Origin: Enterobacter hormaechei subsp. hoffmannii
GTDB lineage: Bacteria > Pseudomonadota > Gammaproteobacteria > Enterobacterales > Enterobacteriaceae
NCBI RefSeq assembly: GCF_001729745.1
Contig: NZ_CP017186.1
Coordinates: 1,612,001 to 1,676,000, forward strand
Reading direction: 5' to 3'
DNA: 64,000 nucleotides
The first letter of the stretch is position 1; each line of letters begins with the position of its first letter. The notes beneath the pieces were generated by a model. The model was given only the letters and a program-made list of their open reading frames with translations. It searched no databases and was not told where the DNA came from. Below, piece by piece: positions 35,938 to 44,880 of the stretch. Position numbers and translations under genes: made by a program.

Positions 35938-37443
35938 ATGAACGAACTGGTTAGTGCAATTAACGGTGTTATCTGGAGCCCTGCGTTAATATTTTTATGT
36001 CTGGGGGTCGGTCTCTATTTCTCACTGCGTAGTCGTTTTCTACAATTACGTCATATAAAACATATGATTACCCTGATGTTTCAGGGCGGGGCTACCGATG
36101 CCGGCGTATCATCGTTTCAGGCGTTGACGATGACGCTGGCGGGTCGCGTAGGGACAGGGAATATCGCCGGTGTGGCGACCGCCATTACCTTTGGTGGCCC
36201 CGGTGCGCTTTTCTGGATGTGGGTAGTGGCATTTTTAGGCGCCAGCTCTGCTTTTGTTGAATCCACGTTAGGTCAGGTTTATAAAGAAAAAATTAACGGC
36301 GAATATCGTGGGGGACCTGCCTTTTATATTGAAAAAGGGTTGGGGGTGAAGTGGTACGCATGGTTATTTGCTATTGTGACCATTTTCTCCTGCGGTTTAT
36401 TACTTCCGGGCGTACAGGCAAACTCAATTGCCGCCAGCCTGGATATTGCCTTCGGTCTTAACCCAAACGTTACGGCGGCAATACTGGCTGTACTGTTAAG
36501 CTTCATTATTTTCGGTGGTGTAAAAAGGATCGCCAGCTTTAGCAGTATGGTCGTTCCGTTTATGGCGCTCGGCTATATTATTGTTGCCTGCGTTATTATC
36601 GCGATCAATATTGAAAAACTGCCTGCTGTTATCCTGCTGATCTGGAAAAGTGCTTTTGGCCTTGAAGCGGGATTTGGCGCTATTCTGGGCCAGGCTATCA
36701 TGTGGGGCGTTAAACGCGGTGTCTATTCCAACGAGGCGGCGCAGGGCACCGGGCCACATGCCTCCTCGGCAGCAGCCGTAAGTCATCCGGTGAAACAAGG
36801 GCTGGTTCAGGCGTTCTCCGTATATATCGACACGCTGTTTGTCTGCTCCGCGACCGGGTTTATGCTGTTGATCACCGGGCTTTATAATGTTCAGGGCGTC
36901 GACGGAGCAGCCCTTTATACCGGTATTGCAGGCGTGGCGGCCGGTCCTGGCTATGTGCAGACAGCGATGGAAAGTATGATGCCGGGCTTTGGTAATTACT
37001 TTGTCGCCATCGCGCTATTCTTCTTTGCCTTCACCACCATCATTGCCTATTACTATATCGCTGAAACCAATATCGCCTACATCAACCGTAAAATTCACCG
37101 TCCGTGGCTGACATTCCTGCTTAAATTATGTCTGATGGCTTCCACGGTATATGGCACAATCCGCACCGCGGATCTGGCATGGGGATTAGGGGATATCGGG
37201 GTAGGGCTGATGGCCTGGCTCAACATTATTGCCATTGTCCTCTTGCATAAAAAAGCCTTTGCCAGCCTGAAGGATTATGAAACCCAGAATGCGCAGGGAA
37301 TTGATCCACAGTTTGATCCGGTTCGGCTTGGGATTAAAAATGCGGATTACTGGCTGGGGGAGCGCAGAGATGAAGAGGGGGGATTGCCGGGGCAGGTTTC
37401 TTCTCCTGAAGGAAAGCAGCCGGCGGGGAAGTTGAATAACTGA
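35938..37443 (+). CDS. Alanine/glycine:cation symporter (AGCS family)
   Basis: 501-residue sodium- or proton-coupled amino-acid symporter (AgcS/YaaJ/DagA type), about 11 hydrophobic helices. Family signatures: FQALTMTLAGRVGTGNIAGV at about 61-80 and GAILGQAIMWGVKRGVYSNEAAQGTGPHAS around 246 (the N-terminal G-x-G-N and the GVxRGxxSNEAG-type motif). It imports D/L-alanine or glycine. The last 60 residues are hydrophilic and variable. It stands where E. coli carries pga genes. A terminator follows; regulation is not visible. Confidence 0.88.
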   Translation: MNELVSAINGVIWSPALIFLCLGVGLYFSLRSRFLQLRHIKHMITLMFQGGATDAGVSSFQALTMTLAGRVGTGNIAGVATAITFGGPGALFWMWVVAFLGASSAFVESTLGQVYKEKINGEYRGGPAFYIEKGLGVKWYAWLFAIVTIFSCGLLLPGVQANSIAASLDIAFGLNPNVTAAILAVLLSFIIFGGVKRIASFSSMVVPFMALGYIIVACVIIAINIEKLPAVILLIWKSAFGLEAGFGAILGQAIMWGVKRGVYSNEAAQGTGPHASSAAAVSHPVKQGLVQAFSVYIDTLFVCSATGFMLLITGLYNVQGVDGAALYTGIAGVAAGPGYVQTAMESMMPGFGNYFVAIALFFFAFTTIIAYYYIAETNIAYINRKIHRPWLTFLLKLCLMASTVYGTIRTADLAWGLGDIGVGLMAWLNIIAIVLLHKKAFASLKDYETQNAQGIDPQFDPVRLGIKNADYWLGERRDEEGGLPGQVSSPEGKQPAGKLNN

Positions 37444-37460
37444 GGAATAGTTTAAAACGG

Positions 37461-37487
37461 GCCCGTGCTTATGCGCGGGCTTTTTTT
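37461..37487 (+). terminator. Terminator of the AGCS gene
   Basis: GCCCGTGC / GCGCGGGC stem (one T-G pair), TTAT loop, seven T. Confidence 0.9.
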
Positions 37488-37513
37488 ATGGGTGAGGCGG
37501 TATCACCCGCACC

Positions 37514-37597
37514 GGCGGGGATTGACTCGCTTCGCTCTCAGTCTGTCCAACTGGCTGCGCCAGTTGTCGAACCCCGGTCGTGGGTTCTCATCCCCCC
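37514..37597. repeat. tRNA-Ser-associated palindromic repeat, copy A
   Basis: About 84 bp with hairpins CAACTGGCTGCGCCAGTTG (37548-37566) and a GAACCCC...GGGTTC palindrome (around 37569-37588). It lies downstream of tRNA-Ser(GGA) copy 1 on the minus strand, beyond its terminator. A longer version, with an extra insert, sits at 40585-40687, joined directly to a tRNA 3' fragment. Confidence 0.75.
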
Positions 37598-37623
37598 GCA
37601 GACGTGCAACATGCGAAAAAAAA

Positions 37624-37645
37624 AGCCCGCATTTTCATGCGAGCT
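37624..37645 (-). terminator. Terminator of tRNA-Ser(GGA) copy 1
   Basis: AGCCCGCAT / ATGCGAGCT stem with TTTC loop (one mismatch), preceded on the plus strand by nine A, i.e. a T run on the transcribed minus strand. Confidence 0.85.
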
Positions 37646-37657
37646 CTTCTTAAAATA

Positions 37658-37745
37658 TGGCGGTGAGGGGGGGATTCGAACCCCCGATACGTTGCCGTAT
37701 ACACACTTTCCAGGCGTGCTCCTTCAGCCACTCGGACACCTCACC
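37658..37745 (-). tRNA. serX: tRNA-Ser(GGA), copy 1
   Basis: 88-nt class II tRNA with encoded CCA; acceptor stem GGTGAGG/CCTCACC, anticodon GGA in CTGGAAA, long variable arm. E. coli serX lies just before ghrA, as the second copy does here. It is identical to 40747-40834, same orientation, 3.1 kb apart. Confidence 0.97.
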
Positions 37746-37882
37746 ATATTGTTTTGCTGCCTGACCGCTTGGGGGGCAACGGGGCGCTACTATAGGGAGT
37801 TGCGCGAAAGCGGTCAAGCAGATTTTCTGCATTCGTGCCTGTTCGGTTAAGCCTTAATCAGCTTATGGCGCACCGCGCAGGA

Positions 37883-38560
37883 TCAACGCTGCGAATCGAG
37901 CACTTCGCTGTTTTTCACGACGTCCTGCGCTTTGCTGTAACTTTCGATCAGCAGCTGGTAGGCAGGGAAGATGTGTGTGTACACCTCTGCCCATTCTCCC
38001 GCATCTTCACGGTTCCACGTGCGCTGGATCTCTGAGGCCACTGCCGCTGTGTCCATCGGTACCACGCCTGCCTGCACCACGCGCGCCAGGGTGATCTCTT
38101 GCGCCATTTTGCTGTAGGTGCCGGAGGCATCAATCACCGCAAACACTTTATATCCGTCCGCCACCGCGCTGATGGACGGGAAGGCCATGCAAACGCTGGT
38201 AATCGTCCCCGCGATAATCAGCGTTTTGCGTCCGGTGGCTTTCACCGCCGCCACGAACTCCGGATTATCCCAGGCGTTGATCTCACCCTTGCGTGCCACA
38301 TACTGTGCGTGCGGCGCATTGGCGTGGATCTCCGGGATAAGCGGGCCGTTCGGTCCCTGTGGAACCGACGCCGTGGTGATCACCGGGATCTTCGCCAGCG
38401 AGGCGATCTTTGCCAGCGCTGCTGCACGAGCGCGCAGCTCAGGCATTGGCATGTCTCCAACAGTCTGGAACAATCCGCTCTGGTGATCGATAAGCAGCAT
38501 AACGGCATCATTGACGTCAATAACGGGACGTGCACCGTTGAAGTTTGCAGGGGTAGACAT
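37883..38560 (-). CDS. Isochorismatase-family cysteine hydrolase (YcaC-like)
   Basis: 225-residue hydrolase of the isochorismatase-like fold. The triad is visible: Asp in [12 protein letters not shown] (near 25), a Lys candidate in [13 protein letters not shown] (near 92), and the nucleophilic Cys in [12 protein letters not shown] (near 124). The sequence is closest in style to E. coli YcaC and related hydrolases of unknown substrate. 20 bp downstream of the pirin gene and therefore co-transcribed; in many proteobacteria pirin, such a hydrolase and a LysR regulator cluster. Substrate unknown. Confidence 0.85.
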   Translation of the reverse strand: MSTPANFNGARPVIDVNDAVMLLIDHQSGLFQTVGDMPMPELRARAAALAKIASLAKIPVITTASVPQGPNGPLIPEIHANAPHAQYVARKGEINAWDNPEFVAAVKATGRKTLIIAGTITSVCMAFPSISAVADGYKVFAVIDASGTYSKMAQEITLARVVQAGVVPMDTAAVASEIQRTWNREDAGEWAEVYTHIFPAYQLLIESYSKAQDVVKNSEVLDSQR

Positions 38561-38580
38561 AATGCGCTCCTTTATTACGT

Positions 38581-39441
38581 TTAGATTTGGCCAAAGCGGC
38601 CGGAGTTGAAATCGCGAATAGCTTCGGCGATTTCGGTTTTACTGTTCATCACAAACGGGCCATAGCCCACGATGGGTTCATTCAGTGGCTCCCCGGCCAT
38701 CAGCAACACTTTGGCATCGCTGCTGGCTTCGAGATGCAGCTTGTCGCCGCTCTGACTCAGCACGACCAGCTGCGCCTCACCCGCAGGCGTGGTGCCGTTC
38801 ACTGTCACGCTGCCCTCAACAACAACCAGCGCCGTGCTCCAGCCTTCGGGCTGATTGAGCGTCAGGTGGCTGCCCTGGTGCAGCGCGAGATCCCATACGT
38901 TAAGCGGTGAGAAGGTATGCGCCGGGCCGGTTACCTCTCCAAAGCGGCCAGCAATCACGCGCATTGTTCCGCTGTTATCCGGCAGGGTGACCACCGGGAT
39001 ATCCTCCTGAGTGATGCTCTGGTAGCCAGGCGTCGCCATTTTGTCTTTAGCGGGCAGGTTGACCCACAGCTGCATCATTTTCAGTTCACCGCCTTTCTGC
39101 GAGAACGCGCTGGAGTGGAACTCCTCGTGCAAAATGCCTGCGCCTGCCGTCATCCACTGCACATCGCCTGGACCAATAACGCCGCCTCTGCCGGTGGAAT
39201 CACGGTGCTCAACTTCGCCTGAGTAGACGATGGTCACCGTTTCAAAACCGCGATGAGGATGCTCGCCCACGCCGCGTTTTGCGCCATCCGCCGGGAAGGT
39301 ATGTGGTCCGGCGTAGTCAAGCAGCAGGAACGGGCTCAGCGGTTCGCCGTGCGTCTGGTAAGAAAACATCGAACGAACCGGAAAACCATCACCGACCCAG
39401 TGCGGACGAGGTGCGGTATACATGCCTGTTACGTTTTTCAT
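38581..39441 (-). CDS. Pirin-family protein
   Basis: 286-residue bicupin pirin. The N-terminal cupin contains the metal ligands [19 protein letters not shown] (two His about residues 60-62) and GAGILHEEF (His/Glu about 104-106), expected to hold Fe. Bacterial pirins include quercetin dioxygenases (YhhW) and redox-sensing proteins. AGGAG seven bases before ATG 39441 decides the start; the 27 upstream codons have no family match. Divergent from a LysR gene that probably controls it; upstream of the isochorismatase-type gene. Confidence 0.9.
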   Translation of the reverse strand: MKNVTGMYTAPRPHWVGDGFPVRSMFSYQTHGEPLSPFLLLDYAGPHTFPADGAKRGVGEHPHRGFETVTIVYSGEVEHRDSTGRGGVIGPGDVQWMTAGAGILHEEFHSSAFSQKGGELKMMQLWVNLPAKDKMATPGYQSITQEDIPVVTLPDNSGTMRVIAGRFGEVTGPAHTFSPLNVWDLALHQGSHLTLNQPEGWSTALVVVEGSVTVNGTTPAGEAQLVVLSQSGDKLHLEASSDAKVLLMAGEPLNEPIVGYGPFVMNSKTEIAEAIRDFNSGRFGQI

Positions 39442-39550
39442 GATTAACTCCTGATGTCCTGTTGATGTAATTAGCTTATATTCATGGTTAATATCCCGGT
39501 AGATAGCAAAAATGACATTCACTGTTCCTTAAATAGAACAATGGGGGCGT

Positions 39551-40456
39551 ATGCAGGATCTCAATGATTTCGTATGGTTTGTGAAGGTGGTGGAGCATGG
39601 CGGCTTTGCGGCGGCGGGGCGGGCGCTCGATCAGCCAAAGTCGAAACTGAGCCGTCGGATTGCGCAGCTGGAAGAACGCCTGGGTGTTCGGTTGATACAA
39701 CGTACCACGCGGCAGTTTGCGGTGACTGAAGTGGGGCAGACGTTCTTTCAGCACTGTAAAGCCATGCTGGTGGAGGCTGAAGCTGCGGAGGAGGCGGTGG
39801 CTGCTTTACAGGCTGAGCCGCGCGGTATGGTCAGGATCACTTGCCCCGTAACCCTACTGCACGTTCACGTGGGGCCCATGCTGGCGAGGTTTATGGCGCG
39901 CTATCCGGGAATTAACCTCCAGCTTGAAGCCACCAACCGCCGGGTCGATCTGGTGGGGGAGGGGGTGGATGTGGCGATCCGCGTTCGTCCGCGCCCGTTT
40001 GATGACAGCGATTTGGTATTAAGGGTGCTGGCGGACAGGGGTCACTGTCTGGTTGCCGGGCCGACACTGATTGAACGGATGGGCAACCCGGCGATGCCTT
40101 CTGAGCTCAGCGAATGGCCGGGTTTAAGTATGGGCGCTGGTAAACACCTGCATAAGTGGGAGCTGAGCGGGCCGGAGGGGGCGAAAGCAGACATTCACTT
40201 CACGCCGCGCCTGGTGACTACCGATATGCTGGCGCTGCGGGAGGCAGCGATGGCGGGCGTGGGCGTGGTACAGTTGCCCATTTTGATGGTGAAGGATCAG
40301 CTGGCTTCAGGTGAGCTTGTTCGGGTGCTGAACGCGTGGGAGCCAAGACGGGAAGTGATTCACGCAGTATATCCTTCCCGGCGCGGCCTGCTGCCATCGG
40401 TCAGGACGCTGGTGGATTTTCTCACCGAAGAGTATGCAAAGATGGTTGAGGACTAG
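39551..40456 (+). CDS. LysR-type transcriptional regulator
   Basis: 301 residues. N-terminal winged HTH (MQDLNDFVWFVKVVEHGGFA, then GRALDQPKSKLSRRIAQLEE, residues 1-60) and a C-terminal ligand-binding domain with the family TCPVTLLHVHVGPMLARFM start near 98. Divergently transcribed from the pirin-hydrolase pair with a 109-bp gap: the classical layout of a LysR activator and its target operon. Electrophile or phenolic signals control related systems, but the ligand is unknown. Confidence 0.9.
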   Translation: MQDLNDFVWFVKVVEHGGFAAAGRALDQPKSKLSRRIAQLEERLGVRLIQRTTRQFAVTEVGQTFFQHCKAMLVEAEAAEEAVAALQAEPRGMVRITCPVTLLHVHVGPMLARFMARYPGINLQLEATNRRVDLVGEGVDVAIRVRPRPFDDSDLVLRVLADRGHCLVAGPTLIERMGNPAMPSELSEWPGLSMGAGKHLHKWELSGPEGAKADIHFTPRLVTTDMLALREAAMAGVGVVQLPILMVKDQLASGELVRVLNAWEPRREVIHAVYPSRRGLLPSVRTLVDFLTEEYAKMVED

Positions 40457-40461
40457 CTTTT

Positions 40462-40493
40462 CGTAGGTCGGGTAAGCGTAGCGCCACCCGACA
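40462..40493. repeat. REP element
   Basis: CGTAGGTCGGGTAAGCGTAG then CGCCACCCGACA: a single REP palindrome just after the LysR stop. Confidence 0.83.
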
Positions 40494-40531
40494 TAAAGAG
40501 CGCAGGGAGCGAATAGAATATAAAAGAAAAA

Positions 40532-40584
40532 AGCCCGCATTTTCATGCGAGCTCTTCTTCAAATATGGCGGTGAGGGGGGGATT
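40532..40584 (-). pseudogene. tRNA-Ser(GGA) 3' remnant with its terminator
   Basis: TGGCGGTGAGGGGGGGATT (40566-40584) is exactly the 3' terminal 19 nt of tRNA-Ser(GGA), CCA included. It is followed on the minus strand by the same terminator hairpin (40532-40553) as the whole copies. At 40585 homology breaks and palindromic repeat copy B begins. So a third tRNA copy was here and lost its 5' 69 nt. Confidence 0.85.
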
Positions 40585-40687
40585 GACTCGCTTCGCTCGC
40601 CCTTCGGGCAGCCTGTTCGCTACGCTCTCAGTCTGTCCAACTGGCTGCGCCAGTTGTCGAACCCCGGTCGGGGGTTCTCATCCCCCC
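40585..40687. repeat. tRNA-Ser-associated palindromic repeat, copy B
   Basis: Same sequence as 37514-37597 with an internal extra of about 28 bp (CGCCCTTCGGGCAGCCTGTT region, itself a hairpin). It contains the palindromes CAACTGGCTGCGCCAGTTG and GAACCCCGGTCGGGGGTTC. One end abuts the truncated tRNA at position 40584. Confidence 0.75.
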
Positions 40688-40711
40688 CTTGCAGAGAATA
40701 TAAAAGAAAAA

Positions 40712-40733
40712 AGCCCGTACTTTCGTACGAGCT
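40712..40733 (-). terminator. Terminator of tRNA-Ser(GGA) copy 2
   Basis: AGCCCGTAC / GTACGAGCT stem with TTTC loop, T run on the minus strand. The stem differs from copy 1 by a compensated base pair change (GCAT/ATGC versus GTAC/GTAC), so it is an independently drifting copy. Confidence 0.85.
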
Positions 40734-40746
40734 CTCGTCTTGAATA

Positions 40747-40834
40747 TGGCGGTGAGGGGGGGATTCGAACCCCCGATACGTTGCCGTATACACACTTTCC
40801 AGGCGTGCTCCTTCAGCCACTCGGACACCTCACC
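40747..40834 (-). tRNA. serX: tRNA-Ser(GGA), copy 2
   Basis: 88 nt, identical to 37658-37745, same strand, in the E. coli serX position upstream of ghrA. With copy 1 it brackets the pirin/hydrolase/LysR segment and the tRNA remnant. Confidence 0.97.
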
Positions 40835-41063
40835 ATATTGTCATCCCGTTGTTGTCGGGACGGGCGCTAATGTAAGGAAAAGCCGTACTGCCGTCAACCC
40901 ACTTTTTCAGTAATTTAGCGTGTTTAGACAAACTTCAGGCAACCTGATTTCGAAATGTGCGAAAAGCGCCTCTTTTATCAGCAACGCGGTTTAGCGATAA
41001 ATTTGTTATGCTGACAAGCCAGTTGAAAATGAAAATAAAACAGCGCACTAAAAGGCAATGACT

Positions 41064-42002
41064 ATGGATATTATCTTCTATCACCCCACTTTTGATACGG
41101 CTTACTGGATTAAGGCGCTCACGGCGGCACTGCCTGGCGCACGCGTTCGCGAATGGAAACAGGGCGATAATGAACATGCCGACTACGCGCTGGTCTGGCA
41201 TCCCCCGGTCGAAATGCTACAGGGACGCCGTTTGAAGGCGGTGTTTGCTCTTGGTGCGGGGGTGGATTCCATTCTCAGTAAGCTGAAGGCTCACCCTGAA
41301 ATGCTGCCGGAAGATATTCCCCTGTTTCGTCTGGAAGATACCGGTATGGGGGAGCAGATGCAGGAATACGCCGTAAGCCAGGTGCTGCACTGGTTCCGCC
41401 GCTTCGACGATTATCAGGCGTTTAAACAGCAATCCCACTGGGAACCGCTCCCGGATTATCAGCGTGAAGATTTCACCATCGGCATCCTCGGAGCGGGTGT
41501 GCTGGGTTCGAAAGTCGCCGAAGCGCTCGCCCCGTGGGGCTTCCCACTGCGCTGCTGGAGCCGGAGCCGTAAGGATTATCCGGGCGTCGAGAGCTTTGCC
41601 GGAACGGACGAACTCCCGGCGTTCCTGAAAGGGACACGCGTTCTCATTAACCTGCTGCCGAATACGGCGGAAACGGTCGGCATTATCAATGGCACGCTCC
41701 TCAACCAGTTGGCAGAAGATAGCTACTTAATGAACCTGGCGCGCGGGGTACACGTTGTGGAAGACGATCTGCTGAAAGCGCTGGATAGCGGTAAACTGAA
41801 AGGCGCAATGCTGGATGTGTATAGCCGCGAACCGCTGCCGACAGACAGCCCGCTTTGGGCACATCCACGCGTGGCGATGACGCCCCATATTGCGGCCGTG
41901 ACGCGACCGGCGGAGGCCGTGGCGTATATCTCGCATACCATCAGCGAAATAGAGAAGGGCAATGCGGTGACCGGACAGGTCGACAGACAGCGAGGCTACT
42001 GA
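41064..42002 (+). CDS. ghrA: Glyoxylate/hydroxypyruvate reductase A
   Basis: 312 residues, E. coli GhrA length from ATG 41064 ([10 protein letters not shown]); the ORF opens two codons earlier. D-2-hydroxyacid dehydrogenase family: Rossmann motif [15 protein letters not shown] at about 141-155, catalytic Arg in LARGVHVVE near 227, Glu in SREPLP near 256 and His in TPHIAA near 275. NADPH-dependent reduction of glyoxylate to glycolate and hydroxypyruvate to glycerate in the cytosol. Start of the ghrA-ycdX-ycdY-ycdZ cluster, but with its own terminator. Confidence 0.96.
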   Translation: MDIIFYHPTFDTAYWIKALTAALPGARVREWKQGDNEHADYALVWHPPVEMLQGRRLKAVFALGAGVDSILSKLKAHPEMLPEDIPLFRLEDTGMGEQMQEYAVSQVLHWFRRFDDYQAFKQQSHWEPLPDYQREDFTIGILGAGVLGSKVAEALAPWGFPLRCWSRSRKDYPGVESFAGTDELPAFLKGTRVLINLLPNTAETVGIINGTLLNQLAEDSYLMNLARGVHVVEDDLLKALDSGKLKGAMLDVYSREPLPTDSPLWAHPRVAMTPHIAAVTRPAEAVAYISHTISEIEKGNAVTGQVDRQRGY

Positions 42003-42006
42003 GAGA

Positions 42007-42029
42007 AACCCGGCGTTCGCCGGGTTTTT
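42007..42029 (+). terminator. Terminator of ghrA
   Basis: Perfect 9-bp stem AACCCGGCG / CGCCGGGTT with a two-base TT apex (longer effective loop), then TTTTG. Confidence 0.85.
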
Positions 42030-42086
42030 GCTAATATTCGCCGCTGATAACTGCTATCCTTTGGAAAAACCGCAGAGGAGAGAAAG

Positions 42087-42824
42087 ATGTATCCCGTTGA
42101 CCTGCATATGCACACCGTCGCCAGTACTCACGCTTACAGTAACCTCCATGATTATATCGCTCAGGCGAAGCTGAAAGGCATCAAGCTGTTTGCGATAACC
42201 GATCACGGTCCGGATATGGCGGATGCGCCGCACTACTGGCATTTTGTGAATATGCGTATCTGGCCACGTCTGGTTGACGGTATCGGGATACTGCGCGGCA
42301 TCGAAGCGAACATCAAAAATACCGACGGTGAAATTGACTGCACCGGCCCGATGCTGACCTCGTTAGATCTGATCCTCGCCGGCTTCCACGAGCCGGTCTT
42401 TGCGCCCCAGGATAAAGAGACCAACACAGCGGCGATGATTGCCACCATTGCCAGCGGCAATGTGCACATTATCAGCCACCCGGGAAATCCGAAATACCCG
42501 ATCGATATTCAGGCCGTGGCACAGGCCGCAGCGAAGCACCGCGTGGCGCTGGAGATCAACAACTCCTCGTTCGTGCATTCGCGTAAGGGCAGTGAGGCCA
42601 ACTGCCGCGACGTTGCGGCGGCCGTGCGTGACGCGGGCGGAATGGTGGCGCTGGGCTCTGATTCACACACGGCCTTCACGCTGGGTGATTTCAGCGAGTG
42701 CATGAAAATATTGCGGGACGTGAATTTCCCGGAAGAACAGATCCTGAACGTCACGCCGCGTCGTATGCTCGACTTCCTTGAGTCGCGCGGCATGGCGCCG
42801 ATTGATGAATTTGCCGATCTTTAA
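42087..42824 (+). CDS. ycdX: PHP-domain phosphatase YcdX
   Basis: 245 residues, same as E. coli YcdX. The PHP metal site is visible: [13 protein letters not shown] (His 7, 9 and 15 region), AITDHGPD (His near 40), EAN near 73, HISHPGNP near 131 and GSDSHTAF near 192, ligands for a trinuclear zinc centre. It acts as a phosphatase; in E. coli YcdX is needed for swarming and its zinc loading is helped by YcdY. GAGGAGAG precedes the ATG; ycdY starts 19 bp after it. Confidence 0.95.
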   Translation: MYPVDLHMHTVASTHAYSNLHDYIAQAKLKGIKLFAITDHGPDMADAPHYWHFVNMRIWPRLVDGIGILRGIEANIKNTDGEIDCTGPMLTSLDLILAGFHEPVFAPQDKETNTAAMIATIASGNVHIISHPGNPKYPIDIQAVAQAAAKHRVALEINNSSFVHSRKGSEANCRDVAAAVRDAGGMVALGSDSHTAFTLGDFSECMKILRDVNFPEEQILNVTPRRMLDFLESRGMAPIDEFADL

Positions 42825-42843
42825 TTAATAACGGAATAAAAAC

Positions 42844-43398
42844 ATGAATGAGTTTTCCATCCTTTGCCGCGTGCTGGGCACCTTATATTACCGCCAGCCG
42901 CAGGATCCGCTGCTGGTTCCGCTGTTTACCCTGATTCGTGAAGGTAAACTGGCGCAGAGCTGGCCGCTGGAACAGGATGAGTTGCTGGAACGCTTGCAAA
43001 AAAGTTGCGATATGCAGCAGATTTCAACGGATTACAACGCGCTGTTCGTGGGGGAAGAGTGTCGCGTGTCGCCGTATCGTTCTGCCTGGCAGGAAGGTGC
43101 GACCGAAGCGGAAGTTCGGGCGTTTCTTTCAGAACGCGGCATGCCGCTGACGGATATGCCTGCCGATCATATCGGTACCCTGTTGCTGGCGGCCTCATGG
43201 ATTGAAGATAAAGCAGGTGATGATGAGAATGAGGCGATTGAAACCCTGTTCGAAACGTATCTGCTGCCGTGGGTCGGAACCTTCCTGGGTAAAGTTGAAG
43301 CCCACGCCACCTCTCCGTTCTGGAGAACGCTGGCTCCGCTGACGCGTGACGCTATCGCTGCCATGTGGGATGAGCTGGAAGAAGAGAGTGAAGAGTGA
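42844..43398 (+). CDS. ycdY: TorD-family chaperone YcdY
   Basis: 184-residue all-helical protein of the TorD/DmsD redox-enzyme maturation family. It contains the family's EECRVSPYRSAW stretch (about 68-79) and an acidic C-terminus. In E. coli YcdY binds YcdX and raises its phosphatase activity, probably by helping zinc insertion. Directly downstream of ycdX, supporting the same pairing here. Confidence 0.93.
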   Translation: MNEFSILCRVLGTLYYRQPQDPLLVPLFTLIREGKLAQSWPLEQDELLERLQKSCDMQQISTDYNALFVGEECRVSPYRSAWQEGATEAEVRAFLSERGMPLTDMPADHIGTLLLAASWIEDKAGDDENEAIETLFETYLLPWVGTFLGKVEAHATSPFWRTLAPLTRDAIAAMWDELEEESEE

Positions 43399-43494
43399 TT
43401 TAAATCACAAAAATTCTGCAACGATACATTTCAACTTGCACGTAACGTGCTTCTGATCTCATTTCTAGGGTGCGCATCTGCTAAGATGCGCACC

Positions 43495-43977
43495 ATGAAC
43501 ATATTACTTTGTATTGCAATCACGACTGGCATCCTCTCCGGCCTCTGGGGTTGGGTGGCGGTATCTCTCGGTTTGTTGAGCTGGGCCGGTTTTCTTGGCT
43601 GCACGGCCTATTTCGCCTGTCCGCAGGGTGGTTTTAAAGGGCTCTTTATTTCAGGCAGCACGTTACTGAGTGGCGTGGTCTGGGCGCTGATCATTATGAA
43701 GGGCAGCGCGCTGGCGCCGCATGTGGAAATCCTGGGGTACGTCATGACCGGTATTGTGGCTTTCCTGATGTGCGTTCAGGCAAAACATCTGCTGTTGTCC
43801 TTTGTGCCCGGCACGTTCATGGGTGCCTGCGCGACCTTTGCAGGCCAGGGGGACTGGAAGCTGGTGGTCCCTTCGCTCATGCTGGGATTACTGTTTGGCT
43901 ACGCTATGAAGAACAGCGGTCTCTGGCTTGCAGCCCGACGCGAGAAGAGCCAGAACGTTCCTGTGGTAAGTAAATAA
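43495..43977 (+). CDS. ycdZ: DUF1097 inner-membrane protein YcdZ
   Basis: 160-residue membrane protein with five hydrophobic segments, very similar to E. coli YcdZ. Start ATG 43495 (MNILLCIAITTG) matches the family N-terminus; an in-frame start 16 codons upstream overlaps the promoter. Function unknown. A shared terminator separates it from the convergent csgG. The gap after ycdY (96 bp) may hold its own promoter. Confidence 0.93.
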   Translation: MNILLCIAITTGILSGLWGWVAVSLGLLSWAGFLGCTAYFACPQGGFKGLFISGSTLLSGVVWALIIMKGSALAPHVEILGYVMTGIVAFLMCVQAKHLLLSFVPGTFMGACATFAGQGDWKLVVPSLMLGLLFGYAMKNSGLWLAARREKSQNVPVVSK

Positions 43978-43983
43978 AAAAAA

Positions 43984-44008
43984 GGCGAGACGAAAATCTC
44001 GCCTTTTT
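43984..44008. terminator. Bidirectional terminator between ycdZ and csgG
   Basis: GGCGAGA / TCTCGCC stem with CGAAAA loop, A run on one side and TTTTT on the other, so it serves both convergent transcripts. Confidence 0.93.
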
Positions 44009-44020
44009 ATACGCCGCCAA

Positions 44021-44854
44021 TCATGACTCCGGCGGAACCGACATCTCACGGTATTTCACCAGCACCGCATTACTCACGTCACTTTTATTCTGAAGATCCC
44101 ACAAGCCGCGATCGATGCCGTCATTAATCAGGAAAATCACCCCGGTTTCGATGGCCGACATCAGACACAGCATGACCGGCTCGTTAGAGGTATAGCCAAT
44201 TTCAGCCTCCAGCAAACGCTGGTAGTCGATAAAGCGGAATACCCCCGCCTGCACTTCATATGAGAGAATCGTTTTGCTGGTGGTCACGGAGGATAAAATT
44301 TCACCCGTGCTCACGTTAACCACGCGCAGGTTGACGGCAATCTGATCCAGCTGATACTGCGTGTCGGCCCCGATACCAAAGTAACGGGCACCCGCGCCGC
44401 CCGATTTCACGTTACTTTCGTAGCCGATAATCGAGCCTTCCACCATGATATTGGCTGCGGTGAGAGACTGTAGCGGCATGCGGTTATTGACGCCAACGGT
44501 ACCATTCTCCTGTGCAGCACGAATGATTTTTCGTTCGTTAAGCAGGTTTTGCAGCCCCTGGCGTTCCAGCGGGATAAACCAGCGCGAATCTTTCAGGGCG
44601 GTAACCAGCATCGCGGTGGCGCTCTGCGGTACGGCCGTGGAGAAGTTACTGGCCGGATACGGTTTGAACTGGCCCGTCTCATCCTGAATGTTATAGACCG
44701 AGACGAATATCTTCCCGGTAGGGCCCGGCAGATGCGTCAGATCCCGATAGCTCTGGGCACGGGGCATTAGGGTGGGTTTAGCGGCTTCTTTTGGCGGGGC
44801 AGTTAAACAACCGCTTAATAAGCACACTGCAACTAAAATAAAAAAGCGCTGCAT
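44021..44854 (-). CDS. csgG: Curli secretion channel lipoprotein CsgG
   Basis: 277-residue outer-membrane lipoprotein. Signal peptide with lipobox LLSGC (Cys 16). CsgG forms the nonameric diffusion channel for curli subunits. The constriction loop Tyr-Asn-Phe region is recognisable around YPASNFSTAVPQ (about 66-77) and the transmembrane hairpin regions around EGSIIGYESNVKSGGAGARYFGI. Last gene of csgDEFG, 26 bp after csgF. Length equals E. coli. Confidence 0.97.
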   Translation of the reverse strand: MQRFFILVAVCLLSGCLTAPPKEAAKPTLMPRAQSYRDLTHLPGPTGKIFVSVYNIQDETGQFKPYPASNFSTAVPQSATAMLVTALKDSRWFIPLERQGLQNLLNERKIIRAAQENGTVGVNNRMPLQSLTAANIMVEGSIIGYESNVKSGGAGARYFGIGADTQYQLDQIAVNLRVVNVSTGEILSSVTTSKTILSYEVQAGVFRFIDYQRLLEAEIGYTSNEPVMLCLMSAIETGVIFLINDGIDRGLWDLQNKSDVSNAVLVKYREMSVPPES

Positions 44855-44880
44855 GATAATTGTCCTTATTTCGGGGTTGT

